Below are positions 21,537 through 32,290 of a stretch of DNA of 64,000 nt, in pieces; within the stretch, counting starts at the first letter, position 1; each line of letters opens with the position of its first letter. Made by a program: the position numbers and the translations under genes. Origin of the DNA: Onchidella celtica (Eukaryota > Mollusca > Gastropoda > Systellommatophora > Onchidiidae); assembly GCA_963931925.1 (NCBI GenBank), contig OZ007580.1, forward strand, positions 2,888,890-2,952,889. Reading direction: 5' to 3'. The notes beneath the pieces were generated by a model. The model saw only the letters and a program-made list of their open reading frames with translations. It was not told the origin of the DNA and did no database searches.

Positions 21537-22595
21537 ATGGAATTTAACATTACGTCCCAGTCTTCTGTTATTTCCTCCATGGAAGATGAGCTTATCAGTC
21601 CTCAAGCCGGGAAAATAATCATGTCTACAATTTTCTATTTCATTTGGCCGATTTTGATTTTGCCTGGGATGTTTGGCAATGTCATCAACATTATAACATT
21701 CTTTTCTATGGGTCTGAGAGATAGTGTGACGGTCTCCTTTTTCGCACTTTCCATATCGGATCTGCTTTACCTGTGTATTGCCTTGGCCATCACATTCTGC
21801 ACTAACATTGCATATTCCGGCCCGTGGCATCGAACTTTGCCCGTCGACGTGCTTTCACTGAGCGCAAACATCAATTGGTATGGAAATATTTTCCTGGATG
21901 TTTCCATGGGAATTGTAGTCTACGTCGCCGTCGCCAGATGTTGCTGTGTTGTTATGGCAATCAAGTTCAAGAATGTGTTCACTATTCGACGGACAGTTGT
22001 GGTCACTGTAGCAATTTCTCTATTATGCACGGCCTCTCGTATTCCTTGTCTTACAACATTTGGTCTTTCGTGGCAGTGGCGGCCAAGTACAAATACATCT
22101 CAGTTAGCAATATGGTTCTCTGAGGACTATTTTGTGGTTAACACGACCACTGAGCTAGTCCTCCACGTGATTTATCCAAACGTGGTGCTCTTTATTACTA
22201 TTTTGTGCTTGGTTATCCTAACCCGCGCCCTGGCAGCGGCATCAAAACTGAGACAGAAAATGACGGGAAAGAACATGCAAATTAAGGATCAGGATGATAA
22301 GAACCTTGAAGGCTTGAAGGTACTGAGTATCAAAGAGATTAATATGATTCAAGCTGTTATTGTGACGGCGAGCTTTCTAGTGATGATGACACTTCTGATG
22401 TCTATACTAACCTTGGCTGAGGCCATGGAACCCAAATTCTTTGGCGGGAAAGGATTTAAAGATGTATATAACATATCATTTTCCATAACAGAGTCCTTTA
22501 AACTTCTGAATGCAGGGGTAAATATGTTGATTTATTGGAAATACAACACCAAATTCAGAGAAACGTGCACACGACTGTTCTCGTCATCTAAATAG
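21537..22595 (+). CDS. Seven-transmembrane receptor, gastropod chemosensory-receptor-like
   Basis: A single-exon, 352-residue rhodopsin-like GPCR in the plasma membrane. I chose ATG 21537 (A at -3, G at +4); in-frame sequence continues to 21507 but has no ATG. An N-glycosylation site (NIT) lies near the start. TM1 contains GNVINIITFF and TM2 has ALSISDLLYL. The TM3 end reads VAVARCCCV in place of the usual DRY box. TM7 reads NAGVNMLIYW in place of NPxxY, followed by a short basic tail (KYNTKFRETC). Seven hydrophobic segments can be counted. The second intracellular end carries the basic IKFKN segment typical of gastropod chemosensory receptors. The ligand is unknown. TTTGCATCATTTCAG just upstream could be a splice acceptor, so a non-coding 5' exon is possible. 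Neuropeptide-receptor-like GPCRs are the alternative. Confidence 0.8.
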   Translation: MEFNITSQSSVISSMEDELISPQAGKIIMSTIFYFIWPILILPGMFGNVINIITFFSMGLRDSVTVSFFALSISDLLYLCIALAITFCTNIAYSGPWHRTLPVDVLSLSANINWYGNIFLDVSMGIVVYVAVARCCCVVMAIKFKNVFTIRRTVVVTVAISLLCTASRIPCLTTFGLSWQWRPSTNTSQLAIWFSEDYFVVNTTTELVLHVIYPNVVLFITILCLVILTRALAAASKLRQKMTGKNMQIKDQDDKNLEGLKVLSIKEINMIQAVIVTASFLVMMTLLMSILTLAEAMEPKFFGGKGFKDVYNISFSITESFKLLNAGVNMLIYWKYNTKFRETCTRLFSSSK

Positions 22596-22663
22596 AAAAG
22601 TCATATAAATCTGCGAAGCTTTTTTGGATCTCATTTCTGGAAAGCTATCAGGCCGTCAAGAAG

Positions 22664-22669
22664 AATAAA
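22664..22669 (+). terminator. Polyadenylation signal of the receptor gene
   Basis: AATAAA lies 69 bases after the stop codon. A second AATAAA is at 22756-22761. Either could serve; usage cannot be told from sequence alone. Confidence 0.5.
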
Positions 22670-22769
22670 AAGAATTTTACTGTGTTACCGTAGGTGTTTC
22701 ACCAACCATGTAACAATGTGAGTTTAATTTTGTCAACCTATGTCTTTGGTTATAAAATAAAACGATACT

Positions 22770-23286
22770 GTATAGGATATGCCAGCAGTATTGCCTTGCC
22801 TGTGTGGATAAACTTTTCTACCACAGAATTTCATGTGGTTTTAAAATTATCACATGCACCAGAATTTTTTATGGCTTTCTGTCATTGGAAAATGGGAGTG
22901 TGGAGAGTTTGTAACATTGTCCATTGGTAAAGGGTTTCTGTCTCTCGATGGCGTTAAACACCAGCAATCAAAACAGCAAGTCTTGACTTTCTCATCTTTA
23001 TGCACCACATGAGAAACTCAAACCAATGCTAAGCCTTCTAGCATAAACAGTTGAACAATAAAACAGGCATTTTCATACCTCGACCGTAGGGTGTGTCAGT
23101 GTTCGGTAAATCACTTAAAAATCCCATACTGCCCCAACCTATACTACTACAAGAGTCTGGAAGTATAAAAGACCCAAAACAATAACAGTAACAGTAATAG
23201 TAATGATGGCAATGATAATTTTAATGATTGTAGTTATAATATTACGACGACTACAACAACAACTACTACTACCCTACTATTACTAC
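22770..23286. other. Intergenic DNA with ACT-rich end
   Basis: No gene seen. From about 23245 the sequence becomes an irregular ACT/ACA trinucleotide repeat, interrupted at 23287 by the LTR-like insert. Confidence 0.5.
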
Positions 23287-24306
23287 TGTCACGAGCAGAA
23301 TTCTGTAATTGTGCAATAGAGCTCACGGTGTGTAGGAGTTCACTGGCCGAGATCCAGTGAGTAGTATTTGATGTGATCGGACCCTTAGGTTAAAAAGTGG
23401 TATTTTGGGGGTTAGTGGAGTCACACCCTTAGGCGGTAGGTTGTACTAAGAATGCACGGAGATGTGAACTCATGGAGCACGCGTTTAGGGAGGGAAGCTC
23501 CACGGGGTTATTTCTGCTATAAAAGGGTTGATCCGCCATATTTTATTTAGAGACGGCTGTTGGCATTGCACAGTGAGGCGCTCTCGGCTCATTCTCTTAA
23601 GTCTGAAGTAGGAGACGAAACATAGACAACAGCCGGAGACAAAAGAGCTAACGCCTTGTCGTACCGGGCCAATGGTACGAAGCGCGTCATTTGGATTCGC
23701 GCTCGCTATCGAGCGCGCGCAGAATGGTAAGGTCCAGCGATTAGCCAGTGAAGACAGGGCTACCCTGACAGAAGAAATCCACTGTCAGCTATAAAGACTA
23801 ACTCCCCGAGTCCAGAGATCTCGTTCGACAGGATTCATCGTTTAGACATCTAAGGAACCTTTACCCGAGTGTAGTGGATGAAGGCAGTAGCTGTAGTGTT
23901 GTGATTAATAGAGTAGCAAGGAATGTGAGGAATTGTTAATATCCATGTCGAGTAGTTCGACATAAGTACTAGTAGGGAGAATTGTGCTGTATAAGTTAGA
24001 AGGCCATAACGGCTACAAGTTCAGATCTATAACATATTTGCTTGAATTTATAGGTGTGGTTGCCAGTTATAATTAGAAAAGTGCTAGTTAGTTCATTGGA
24101 ATTATACCCTGGATGCTATATGATTACTATTATGTATTATGCAGTCAGAATTGTCATATTGTAATAATAAGGCCCCTCAGGCCTGACTAAATATATAACT
24201 TGTGTTATTTGAGTATTTATGCTATGCCTGTGCGAGTGTGAGTTGTTGGCCTCTTGAACAGTCGAAGGGCTATCTTCCCCATATCCCGACTCACCTTGCT
24301 CTTGAC
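23287..24306 (+). mobile_element. Probable solo LTR inside a trinucleotide repeat
   Basis: The segment starts TGTCACGAGCAG and ends around CTTGCTCTTGAC. Its last ~120 bases follow the same layout as the solo LTR at 59073..60281, with CGAGTGTGAGTT, then GGCCTC or GCCTCT, then CAGTCG and a terminal CTTGAC or GTGACA. ACT repeats lie on both sides, so the element probably inserted into one microsatellite. ACTAC beside the 5' end also occurs at the 3' junction, but repeats make that uninformative. The 3' edge is uncertain by a few bases. Confidence 0.6.
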
Positions 24307-24331
24307 TACTACTACTACAACTACTACTACA

Positions 24332-24383
<52 letters not shown>

Positions 24384-24412
24384 AAACTACTACTATTAAC
24401 ACTATTACTACT
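24307..24412. repeat. (ACT)n microsatellite
   Basis: ACT trinucleotides run to about 24412 with a few ACA and AAC interruptions. They give poly-Tyr/poly-Val open frames that are not genes. Confidence 0.95.
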
Positions 24413-24486
24413 AATAATAATAATGAAATATAGCTGCTAATTATGTAAAGAAATATTAGACAAAATATTCTCCGCCGAAATGTTCA

Positions 24487-24880
24487 GCTCTTTATTTTAG
24501 GAGGTCTCGCTGACTTTGGCATTTACACCTCATTTTTCTTGTTTTTATTTTTTTTGTTTTTGTTTGTTTTTTTTAGTAGGAATTAGTTTTGTTTTTTTTT
24601 AGAATTTTGTCCTGTCAGCGGCCTTGTTCGGCCTGCTCTTCTCGACTTTCAACTGCAAAGGTATCTTTGACGTGCTCATCGTGCACACGGGCCATCCCAG
24701 TTTTCCGTCCTTATCCGAGAAGACTAGGTGCTCGATCCTACCTACCTAAAGGATCAGGGACAAGAATTCCCCCACCCCCCTAAAAAATTCCAAAATGTCT
24801 GCACCGAACACTTAGGGAATCGAACCCGGTACCGCCGGCATTAGAGGCGAGCACCACGGGTCTAGACCATCGTATCCCTG
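24487..24880 (-). mobile_element. tRNA-derived SINE, copy 1
   Basis: Read on the - strand it begins with a tRNA-like head: GGGATACGATGGTCTAGACC (A-box region) and B box GGTTCGATTCC (24816-24826). A body follows containing TCGAGCACCTAGTCTTCTCG and GTGCACGATGAGCACGTCAA. It ends in TAAATGCCAAAGTCAGCGAG and AAAATAAAGAGC. The same body is found at 31605..32091 and 56195..56634. This copy has the clearest tRNA boxes of the family. Confidence 0.8.
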
Positions 24881-24971
24881 AAAATAACAAAGCCGAAGGT
24901 AAAGAAAGAAGAAGCTAAACAGATCAGCGGCGTATTACTTCACCTCGTGGTTTTATTCATTTACTTATCTG

Positions 24972-26783
24972 TACCAGTGTAACAGGCCAGAATATACCCC
25001 CCGCCCAGACAATACCCCGGATGTAAACTGGCCTAGCCCAGAATATACCCCGGGATATATTCTGGGCTAGGCCAGTTTATATCCCGGGTATACTTTGGGC
25101 TAGGCCAGACTATACCCCCCCCCCCCAGTCCAGATTATACCCCCTACTTTTTTTTAGAAATAAGTCAAGACCACAGTTTATTTCAGCCTGTTCTTTATCA
25201 CTGTCATCGGATACATTTAATACATACATGAACACATTTTTGACATCCATAAATCATAATACAATTTAGAGGAAATAATTTTAACAATTTATTTCAGCCT
25301 TAGTTTAAATTGGTGTACATACATACATTCTTGACTCCTGTGAATCATGATACATTTTAGAGGAAACAAACATGCATTAAAATGCATTGATACACAAAAG
25401 GGTTGAGTATCCATTCAAACTGATATGTTTAGACTTCAGCATTAATTTCACCGACGTCTGTTTATATTATTGTTAGTATTATTATTATTATTCCGGTTTT
25501 GATTATTTTGATAATTGGTTGGCCATGAATAAAACATGCATTGAATATTTTTTTTACAATGATGCAGAGAGAAAAGGCCGGAAAAGAACACACATTAGAA
25601 AAAAAATAAAAACAAAATAAGAACCCAACTGACACTGTGACAGATGGTGCAATTCCATCATCCAGCAGACATTAAATACTTCACATAAAACTAAATAGGC
25701 ACTAAATTTTTTCGCCTGATGAACTCCACTTGTCCAGATCCACTTGAAACGTTACAAAATGCTAACCAGTAATATATAATAATAACAATAAGAACACCAA
25801 ATCATCTTAAATTTACTCTTGAAAATAAAGAGAAATATCAATATCAGAATCATCATCTTGGAATAATACAAAGATATAAGAGGGAGTGTAAAAACGGTAT
25901 TGTAGGCCTACAAACCATTCTAGAATCTATAAGCAGCAAGATGTGTGTATCAACTATATATAAAAAATGTGTTAAGGCTTTTCAACTATTCAAGTACCGT
26001 AGAACTGGACAGAAAGCTTTAGTGAAATAGCCTTGGCAGTTGTGTAGACCGACACAGTAAGTCGACTGAGACAAAAGTAGTGCATTGTAAAAAGTAATTA
26101 GACCCATAGCATGTTAAGGCAAAATTCGATGGATCATGTGGTGTTAACAGAATTTCTTGTTAGTGAATATTATTCTTTGATGGCTTATTTGTAGAAATAT
26201 ATACATTTCATGTGACTTTATGGTTTAAGACACTGGATTAGTTTGCAAGGCATTTGAAAGATTGAACATGTGTTATAGTGAATATATATCTCTCGAGTGA
26301 AATAAAAAAATAAAAAAAGACCTTGTCCGTCTTTACCTTCCCAAGATTGTCACATCCCTTGCCAAGGGATTTAACAACTGTGTATTTGCACATAAAATGT
26401 ATCTAAAATGACTTCATTTTTATGAGTCTGTAATTATTTCATCCATTGCGACTAAGTGTATGTCAGTGCCAAACAAACGATACAGTGCAAACTTTACTCA
26501 TGGGCAGCCAACTACAAAAACAACTGCAACATGACAACGAACGTGAGTAAAATGAGGGTTAAAGTTGAATCATATCAGTTTGAATGGATATATTCAACCC
26601 ATAGTATATCAATACATATTAATTCCTCTGAATTATATTATGATTTAAGGAAGTCGAGAATGTATGTATGTATGTATTACTATGATGCCTCATGACAGTG
26701 ATAAAAAACGAATTAAACTGTGATTGAAATAAACTGTGGTCTTTCCTTGTTTGATTTACATGTATATGGCCTGCTACACTGGG
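24972..26783. mobile_element. Large palindromic (foldback-like) element, unit A
   Basis: Termini are ACCAGTGTAACAGGCCA at the left and GGCCTGCTACACTGGGGT at the right, inverted copies of each other. The subterminal ~300 bp are also inverted: AAGACCACAGTTTATTTCAG near 25169 against CTGTGATTGAAATAAACTGT near 26718, and TATCCATTCAAACTGATATG near 25410 against CATATCAGTTTGAATGGATA near 26571. Just inside the left end is a perfect 23-bp hairpin arm pair at 25025-25047 and 25056-25078. There is no transposase-like ORF. Short AT-rich frames are not coding. Confidence 0.7.
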
Positions 26784-28272
26784 GTTAAAGTGGCTTAGTC
26801 TATTTTGTACCCCAGGTATATTCTGGGCTAGGCCAGTTTATATCCGGGCTATACTTTGCGCTAGGCCAAACTATATTCCTCCAGCACAGATTATACTCCC
26901 ATATTCGGGCAAAATATTCAAGGACACAACATTAAATTTTTAAAATTTTATTTCACCCGCAAATGACATGCCTTTATTCACTGTAGCACATAACTGCAAT
27001 CCTTCAAATGCCCCGCAAACTAATCCAGTGCCTTCAACCATGAGATACATGAAATGTATACCTTTCTACAAATAAACTATCAAAGAATTTACTAACAAGG
27101 AATGATCCATCGAATTTTGCTGTAACATACAGCAATTACTTTCTACAAGGCACTGTTGTCTCAGTGGATTTAATCTGTCACTTTACAGGACTTTACTATC
27201 AAAGCTACTTTACTAAAGCTTTCTGTCCAGTTCTACTTGAATAGTTGAAAAGATTTAACAGTAATTTATACATATAGTTGGTACACACACATTGCTGCTT
27301 TTAGATTCTAGAATGACGTGTAGGTCATTTTTATATTCCCTCTGATTTTTATGTTATTCCAAGATGATGATTCTGATATTGATATTTCTCTTTATTTTCA
27401 AGAGTAAATAAGATTATTTGGTGTTCTTATTGTTATTATTGCATATTAATGGTTAGCATTCAAGTGGATCTGGACAGGTTAAGTCCATCATGTGAAAATT
27501 TTTTAGTATATATTTAGTTTTATGTGAAGTATTTAATTTCTGCTGGATGATGGAATTGCACCATCTGTTAGTCGGGATATTAAAATGTTGTTTTTTTCTC
27601 TGTGTGTTCTTTCCCGGCCTTTACCCTCTGCATCATTGTAACTTTGTATGTAGATCTAATTGTTCTGACAAATCAAGCACATTCCTGATTTACAAAAAAC
27701 TAAAATAAAATTCACATGACTTTACACTTATGAGTCTTTTAATTATTTCATACCTTGCCACTAAGTATCTGTCAGTGGTGCCAAACAAAAAAACACAATA
27801 CACATTTAACACATGGACAATTAATCATTAAAAAAAAAAGAAACAATAATAATACCAACAGACACAAGTAAAATGGTGTTAAAGTTTAATCATATCAGTT
27901 TGAATGGATTTTAAATCCGTTAGTATATCAAGGCTTTTCAGAGCATGTTTATTTTCTCTTAAATGTTTTATAATTTACAAGAGTTAAGAATGTATGTTTC
28001 AATATGATCCCTGATGACAGTGATAATGAACAGGTTAAACTAAAGTTGAAATAAACTGTGGTCTTGACTTGCTTTTTTAAAAAAACGTAGGGGGTATAAT
28101 CTGGACTGGGGGGGGGGGGTGTATAGTCTGGCCTAGCCCAAAGTATGCCCCAGGGTATAAACTGGCCTAGCCCAGAATATACCCCGGGGTATATTCTGGG
28201 CTCGGGGTATATTCTGGGCTAGGCCAGTTTAACCCCGGGTATAGTCTGGCGGGAGTATAATCTGGGCTGCTA
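26784..28272. mobile_element. Large palindromic (foldback-like) element, unit B, inverted relative to A
   Basis: This half mirrors unit A. For example, GATGGTGCAATTCCATCATC near 25646 faces GATGATGGAATTGCACCATC near 27546. AATATCAATATCAGAATCAT near 25836 faces ATGATTCTGATATTGATATT near 27366. The right end GGGCTGCTACACCGGT matches the inverse of unit A's left terminus. Tracts around 26800-26890 and 28085-28265 again carry the CTAGGCCAGTTTATA and CCCAGAATATACCCC palindromic motifs. The whole 24972..28272 complex could fold into a >1-kb imperfect hairpin. Confidence 0.65.
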
Positions 28273-28970
28273 CACCGGTATCAAACGATAGATCTTGGTT
28301 AGTAGAAGACTAAGTAATGTATGTGATAGCAGTCTCGGGTCAGTAGTTTTTATGAGTTATAAAAGGTCAAAGTTGGATAAATTCCATAGCTAAATCTGTC
28401 TGTGTGTCTGTCAGTGTAGTCATACTGGACAGTACTGCTGTTTAGTGCTATATTTCAAAATCATTGCTCAGCAGGGATATATGGCATGGCTTATATTGGG
28501 TCATTTGTTCCAACAAAGTCCCATTTAATCATGGAGTGCGGTGTAAGCAAAGAGCAAATGCTGCACGTTTTGAAATAGGGTGAGGTCTTTTAGACTCCCC
28601 CCCCCCTTTTTTTTCCCTTTGAGAGCTACTCGATCACAACTGCTATCACCTCAATACATAATCCAGTAGGTTTAGCTTTCTAAAAATCCGTGTGGCAAGA
28701 TGTCCCCACCCCCTTCTCACACAGAAACGGCCCGACAACCACATCTTTAAGACCTGTTAGTTGAATGAATAATGTGTTCAGTTGTTTCTTTTATGTATTA
28801 CCACATGTGTTTGTCAGTGTGGTCGTGGTGGACGGAACTGTTGTTTAGGGTTATTTTAAAATCATAACTTAGCAAGGAGCGTCTGTGTGGCTTTATTTTA
28901 TGGGCTCATTTAGTCCAACAAAATCACATTTAATCATGAATTGTGGTGTGTGCAATCAGGAAACACTGCA
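28273..28970. other. Intergenic DNA, nothing recognised
   Basis: No gene is supported. Two blocks (about 28390-28570 and 28805-28975) resemble each other (GTCAGTGTAGTC/GTCAGTGTGGTC, CATTTAATCATG...TG(C/T)GGTGT), suggesting an old duplication. Confidence 0.45.
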
Positions 28971-28973
28971 CAA

Positions 28974-29552
28974 CTACTTAACTGTGTAAATAGGTCTTAC
29001 ACTCTTTGCGGTTAAATCAGTAACTGGTATTACTTCAGATCTTGTGACTTGATATGCAGCTCCATCTTCTGCCACTGTCCTGCCATCAACGCTGACCGTG
29101 TAATCCCATCCAGATCTTTCTCCTCTAGTGACTGATCCATCCGTATACACCACCGCATCTCCTGTCCTGCTGTTCTCGTGCACCAGTTCCAGCACGTCCG
29201 CATTAACGGCACATGCAGCCCTCTCACGGCATCCTCGGCCCATGGTGATGACCACTCTAGTGTACTTGCCGGCCATCTTATCGTCCACTTTCACATACTC
29301 CTCACCCCTTCGCACATTGTCAAGTTCACACACTTTTTGTACAGTGGCCTCAGCTTCAGCTAACCATGATCTACCAAGCACCAGTATGTCCTGTAACTGA
29401 TCTAGTATTGATGAGGGAAAATTGATCATGACAGAGAAAGAGGAAATAGCACAGAACTGGGACTGAAATGACTTTTTAGTTCTCAGTCCCAATGTGAAAC
29501 AAAACATATGTAATACCGAGCGTAACCCAATAGCCCCCCCCCCCCTCCCCAC
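28974..29552 (-). pseudogene. LINE RNase H-domain remnant
   Basis: The frame contains a non-LTR-type RNase H start: VYTDGSVTRGERSGW, then YTVSVDGRTVAEDGAAYQVT. The first catalytic Asp is in YTDGS. The remaining catalytic region is lost after about 40 residues, where the sequence diverges. Upstream residues (ARVVITMGRGCRER-like region) may be linker. RT is not attached, so it is a fragment of an I/Nimb-like LINE, different from the copy at 33-37 kb. Confidence 0.65.
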
Positions 29553-29759
29553 TGTTGTTGTTGGTGACTATGTTAGTTTACTGTCACCATGTAGCCGTAT
29601 AAATGCAAAAGACTTGATTTTTGCGAGAAAAAGCTGATTGCTTGACAAATATTACTGATTTTAAATACATTATTAGCGATGAACATTTGAAATACTGTGT
29701 GCTCTCTCTTAAAAATCAAACAAAAATCAAAACACAAAAATTTAAGGAGTTCATTGGGC

Positions 29760-29995
29760 AAAACAACAACAACAACAACAGCAGCAGCAACAACAGCAGC
29801 AACAACAACAACAACCAGAACAACAACGTGAACGATTAATAACACCACCACCAACAACATCAACAACAATAATAACAACAACAGCAGCCAGAACAACAAC
29901 AACAGCAGCAGCAACAACGTGAACAATTAACACCACCACCACCAACAACAATAACAACAAGAACGAACAACACCAGCAACAAAAACAATATCCGA
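29760..29995. repeat. CAA/CAG trinucleotide-rich repeat
   Basis: Interrupted CAACAA, CAGCAG and ACCACC repeats. Long Asn/Gln or Leu/Val frames across it are low-complexity artefacts. Confidence 0.9.
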
Positions 29996-30113
29996 ATCTG
30001 CAGTAATAGGCCTAGTTGTCCGGATACATTCTACGGTTTTCACGATAGGACCAGCCATTTATCGTCACTGAATCAGAACAGTCAGACTCATTGACTATGA
30101 AACGTGAGGCTAT

Positions 30114-30488
30114 ATGAATCATGGCAACGGACGAAGGGTGTACCATAATCAAACCAAACCTGACATCAACGACCCGATATTGTCCCTAGATCGAAAATAC
30201 GCGACAATCATACACCGTATGAGGTCGGGACATGTCCAGTTGAACGCGCATCTAAATCGCTTCAACCCACTCCGTGAGCCAGTATGCAGGCACTGCGGGT
30301 CCCCGCAGGAGACTGTAGAACATAATTATATCCTGGCGGAGTGCCCTGGACTATCACCACTCAGATCCCGCTACCTCCCAGATACCCCGACAGTCTCTAA
30401 CTGCCTGTACGGGACCGAGAATCAATTGAGAAATACTACCATATTTGCCATCGCCGTCACGAGTGAAAACTCGGTCGGCCAGGGATGA
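30114..30488 (+). pseudogene. LINE polymerase C-terminal remnant
   Basis: The 124-residue frame contains IIHRMRSGHVQLNAHLNRF and the knuckle-like CRHCGSPQETVEHNYILAEC, then PGLSPLRSRYLP. This is the post-RNase H tail common in I/Jockey-type LINE proteins (C-x2-C-x7-H-x5-C). It may belong with the opposite-strand RNase H piece at 28974..29552 only if the locus was rearranged. No host function is implied. Confidence 0.7.
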
Positions 30489-30906
30489 GCACTCGACATG
30501 GTCAGACATGACACAGGACTTGGGCTATTCCTCTTATTTAATTGTCCTGTCCACCTAGATCTAGCTACTGCTTGTTCCTCGTGTGATGGGTTGAACACAC
30601 TGTCATCTAAGTTCCCAGATTAATATACACCAGTTGATGTATTAACAACAATCGACACATTTTGTCTTAAATTAACATGAATTTAATGGATCTCACTGTT
30701 TCAGTGCAGGAACGCTGAAGGGGACAAAGACAGGACAGAGGTGGTTAAGCTATAACCATATGTAGCAAGATGTGGCTGGTGAGGGTGCGGGTGAAGGTGT
30801 AGATATGGTGTAGATGAACCATTCATGTGGGTTTCACTCTTGTTACTGCGGCTGGTTAGGCCGCAACACTCACTCGGTTCGTGCTAGGGCGGTAAAACTG
30901 CTCACA

Positions 30907-30999
30907 CTGTCAAAGAAGAATATAAGTCTATTGTAGGGCACAAAAGACGTTTATTCAATAACACACACACCTGCTCTCGACTGGGGGAAGAGACGCAGT
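30907..30999. repeat. 93-bp direct repeat, copy 1
   Basis: It is identical to 31499..31591 at 592 bp offset. On the - strand it holds TATTGAATAAACGTCTTTTG, an AATAAA-type signal, and ends CTTTGACAG, as an LTR R-U5 region would. Confidence 0.85.
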
Positions 31000-31498
31000 C
31001 GTGTAACAGTATACCAATTAACAACAAGACAAATATACATGTAATGTCACATGGCATAGTTAACACGACTAGCATAATAATAATACATAATGTATAAAAC
31101 GTAAATAAATCAAGAGTGAAGATAATAAACACAACATGAGATGTGCGATATCAGAGAGAGAAAAAGAGAGAGAGAAAGAGAGAACAATATTATCCAAAGA
31201 CTTCTAAACATTCAGTACGCACTAATATCGTGGTCGTCGATATAACATAACATTTGTGAGCAAACACTCTGCTCGGTTAGGCTAATATTATACGGCATTT
31301 CAGTAGGCTACATGTATCTAAAACAATATAAACAGCATAACCACAGAACTCTTTCATAACTTCCAGAGTCTAATATACTTATGAGGAAAATACATCTATT
31401 GCTTACAGAGTTACACTCATCGTAAATATTTGATAGCATCTGATATTATCATCTTAAAATCAGCAAGAGCAGTATTATAAGTATTAAAGAGCACGTAC
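31000..31498. other. Spacer between the two 93-bp repeats
   Basis: AT-rich DNA with a GAGAGA-rich patch near 31155-31185. No gene motif was seen. Confidence 0.45.
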
Positions 31499-32290
31499 CT
31501 GTCAAAGAAGAATATAAGTCTATTGTAGGGCACAAAAGACGTTTATTCAATAACACACACACCTGCTCTCGACTGGGGGAAGAGACGCAGTGCTTGGGGC
31601 TTGATTTGAGGTTTGATTTGAGGTCTTTATTTTAGGAGGTTCGCTGCCCTTGGCATTTACACCTCACTTTACTTGTTTTATTATTTCTTGTTCTGGCGGG
31701 GGGGGGGGGCGGGGGAGGGAGATGATATGGATAAATTTTAATCTATTAATTTCAATTTTGCCCGGGCAGCGGCCTTTCGGCCTGCTCTTTACGATTTCCA
31801 ACTGCCAAGGTATCTTTAACGTGCGCAACGTGCACACGGGCCCTCCGAATTTTTTCGTCCTTATCCGAGAAGACTAGGTACTCGATCCTACCCCCCAATA
31901 GGACCAGGGACTTGAAAATATGAGAAAAATCCAATTTCCAAGAACTACTCGATCCTACCCCCCAATAGGACCAGGGACTTGAAAATACGAGAAAAATCCA
32001 CTTTCCAACATGCCTGCACTGCCCGGGTTTAGAACCCGGGACCCTTGGCATGAGAGGCGAGCACCTTGCCTCTAGACCACCTTGTCCCCAAGCAGTGCTT
32101 GGGGCTTGACAGGCCGGGGGTTTTATACGATTCTTTCCCATCCTCCCACGGTCTTGGGGGCGGGTCAGTCTAACTGTCGCTCACAGTTAAGCACTGTGAT
32201 TGGAACACGCTCCTCTAAGACAAAATACTGAATGCCAAAATACCACATACCACACATACACTGCTATCTTAGTGAGTTCGCATTATCGTT
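31499..32290 (-). mobile_element. LTR-like unit interrupted by a SINE
   Basis: On the - strand a TATA-like CGTATAAAACCCC (about 32119-32131) is followed by a short interval. The 93-bp repeat with AATAAA comes next, ending at CTTTGACAG. This resembles U3-R-U5 of an LTR, with the end at about 31499. A SINE (31605..32091) is inserted in it. The far edge near 32290 is a guess. A second, only 93-bp partial copy lies at 30907..30999. A true LTR would require an internal region; none is visible, so a TRIM-like or solo LTR remnant is the best reading. Confidence 0.45.
31605..32091 (-). mobile_element. tRNA-derived SINE, copy 2, with target duplication
   Basis: An 18-bp direct repeat, GCAGTGCTTGGGGCTTGA, flanks it (31587-31604 and 32092-32109). 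On the - strand the head reads GGTGGTCTAGAGGCAAGGTG with B-box-like GGTTCTAAACCC. The body matches the other copies and the tail ends in CCTAAAATAAAGACC. A ~65-bp internal block (CTCGATCCTACCCCCCAATA on the + strand) is duplicated in tandem near 31876-31995, which lengthens the copy. A G-run lies at about 31698-31707. Confidence 0.88.

Noticed and set aside
24202-24402. Poly-Tyr and poly-Val frames
   Set aside because: They are translations of the (ACT)n microsatellite.
24816-24880. tRNA gene
   Set aside because: The A and B boxes and cloverleaf-like head belong to a SINE: the same head with the same downstream body occurs at 31605-32091 and 56195-56634.
29573-29960. Leu/Val-rich - strand frames and Asn-rich + strand frame
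   Set aside because: They come from the CAA/CAG trinucleotide tract and are low complexity without conserved motifs.
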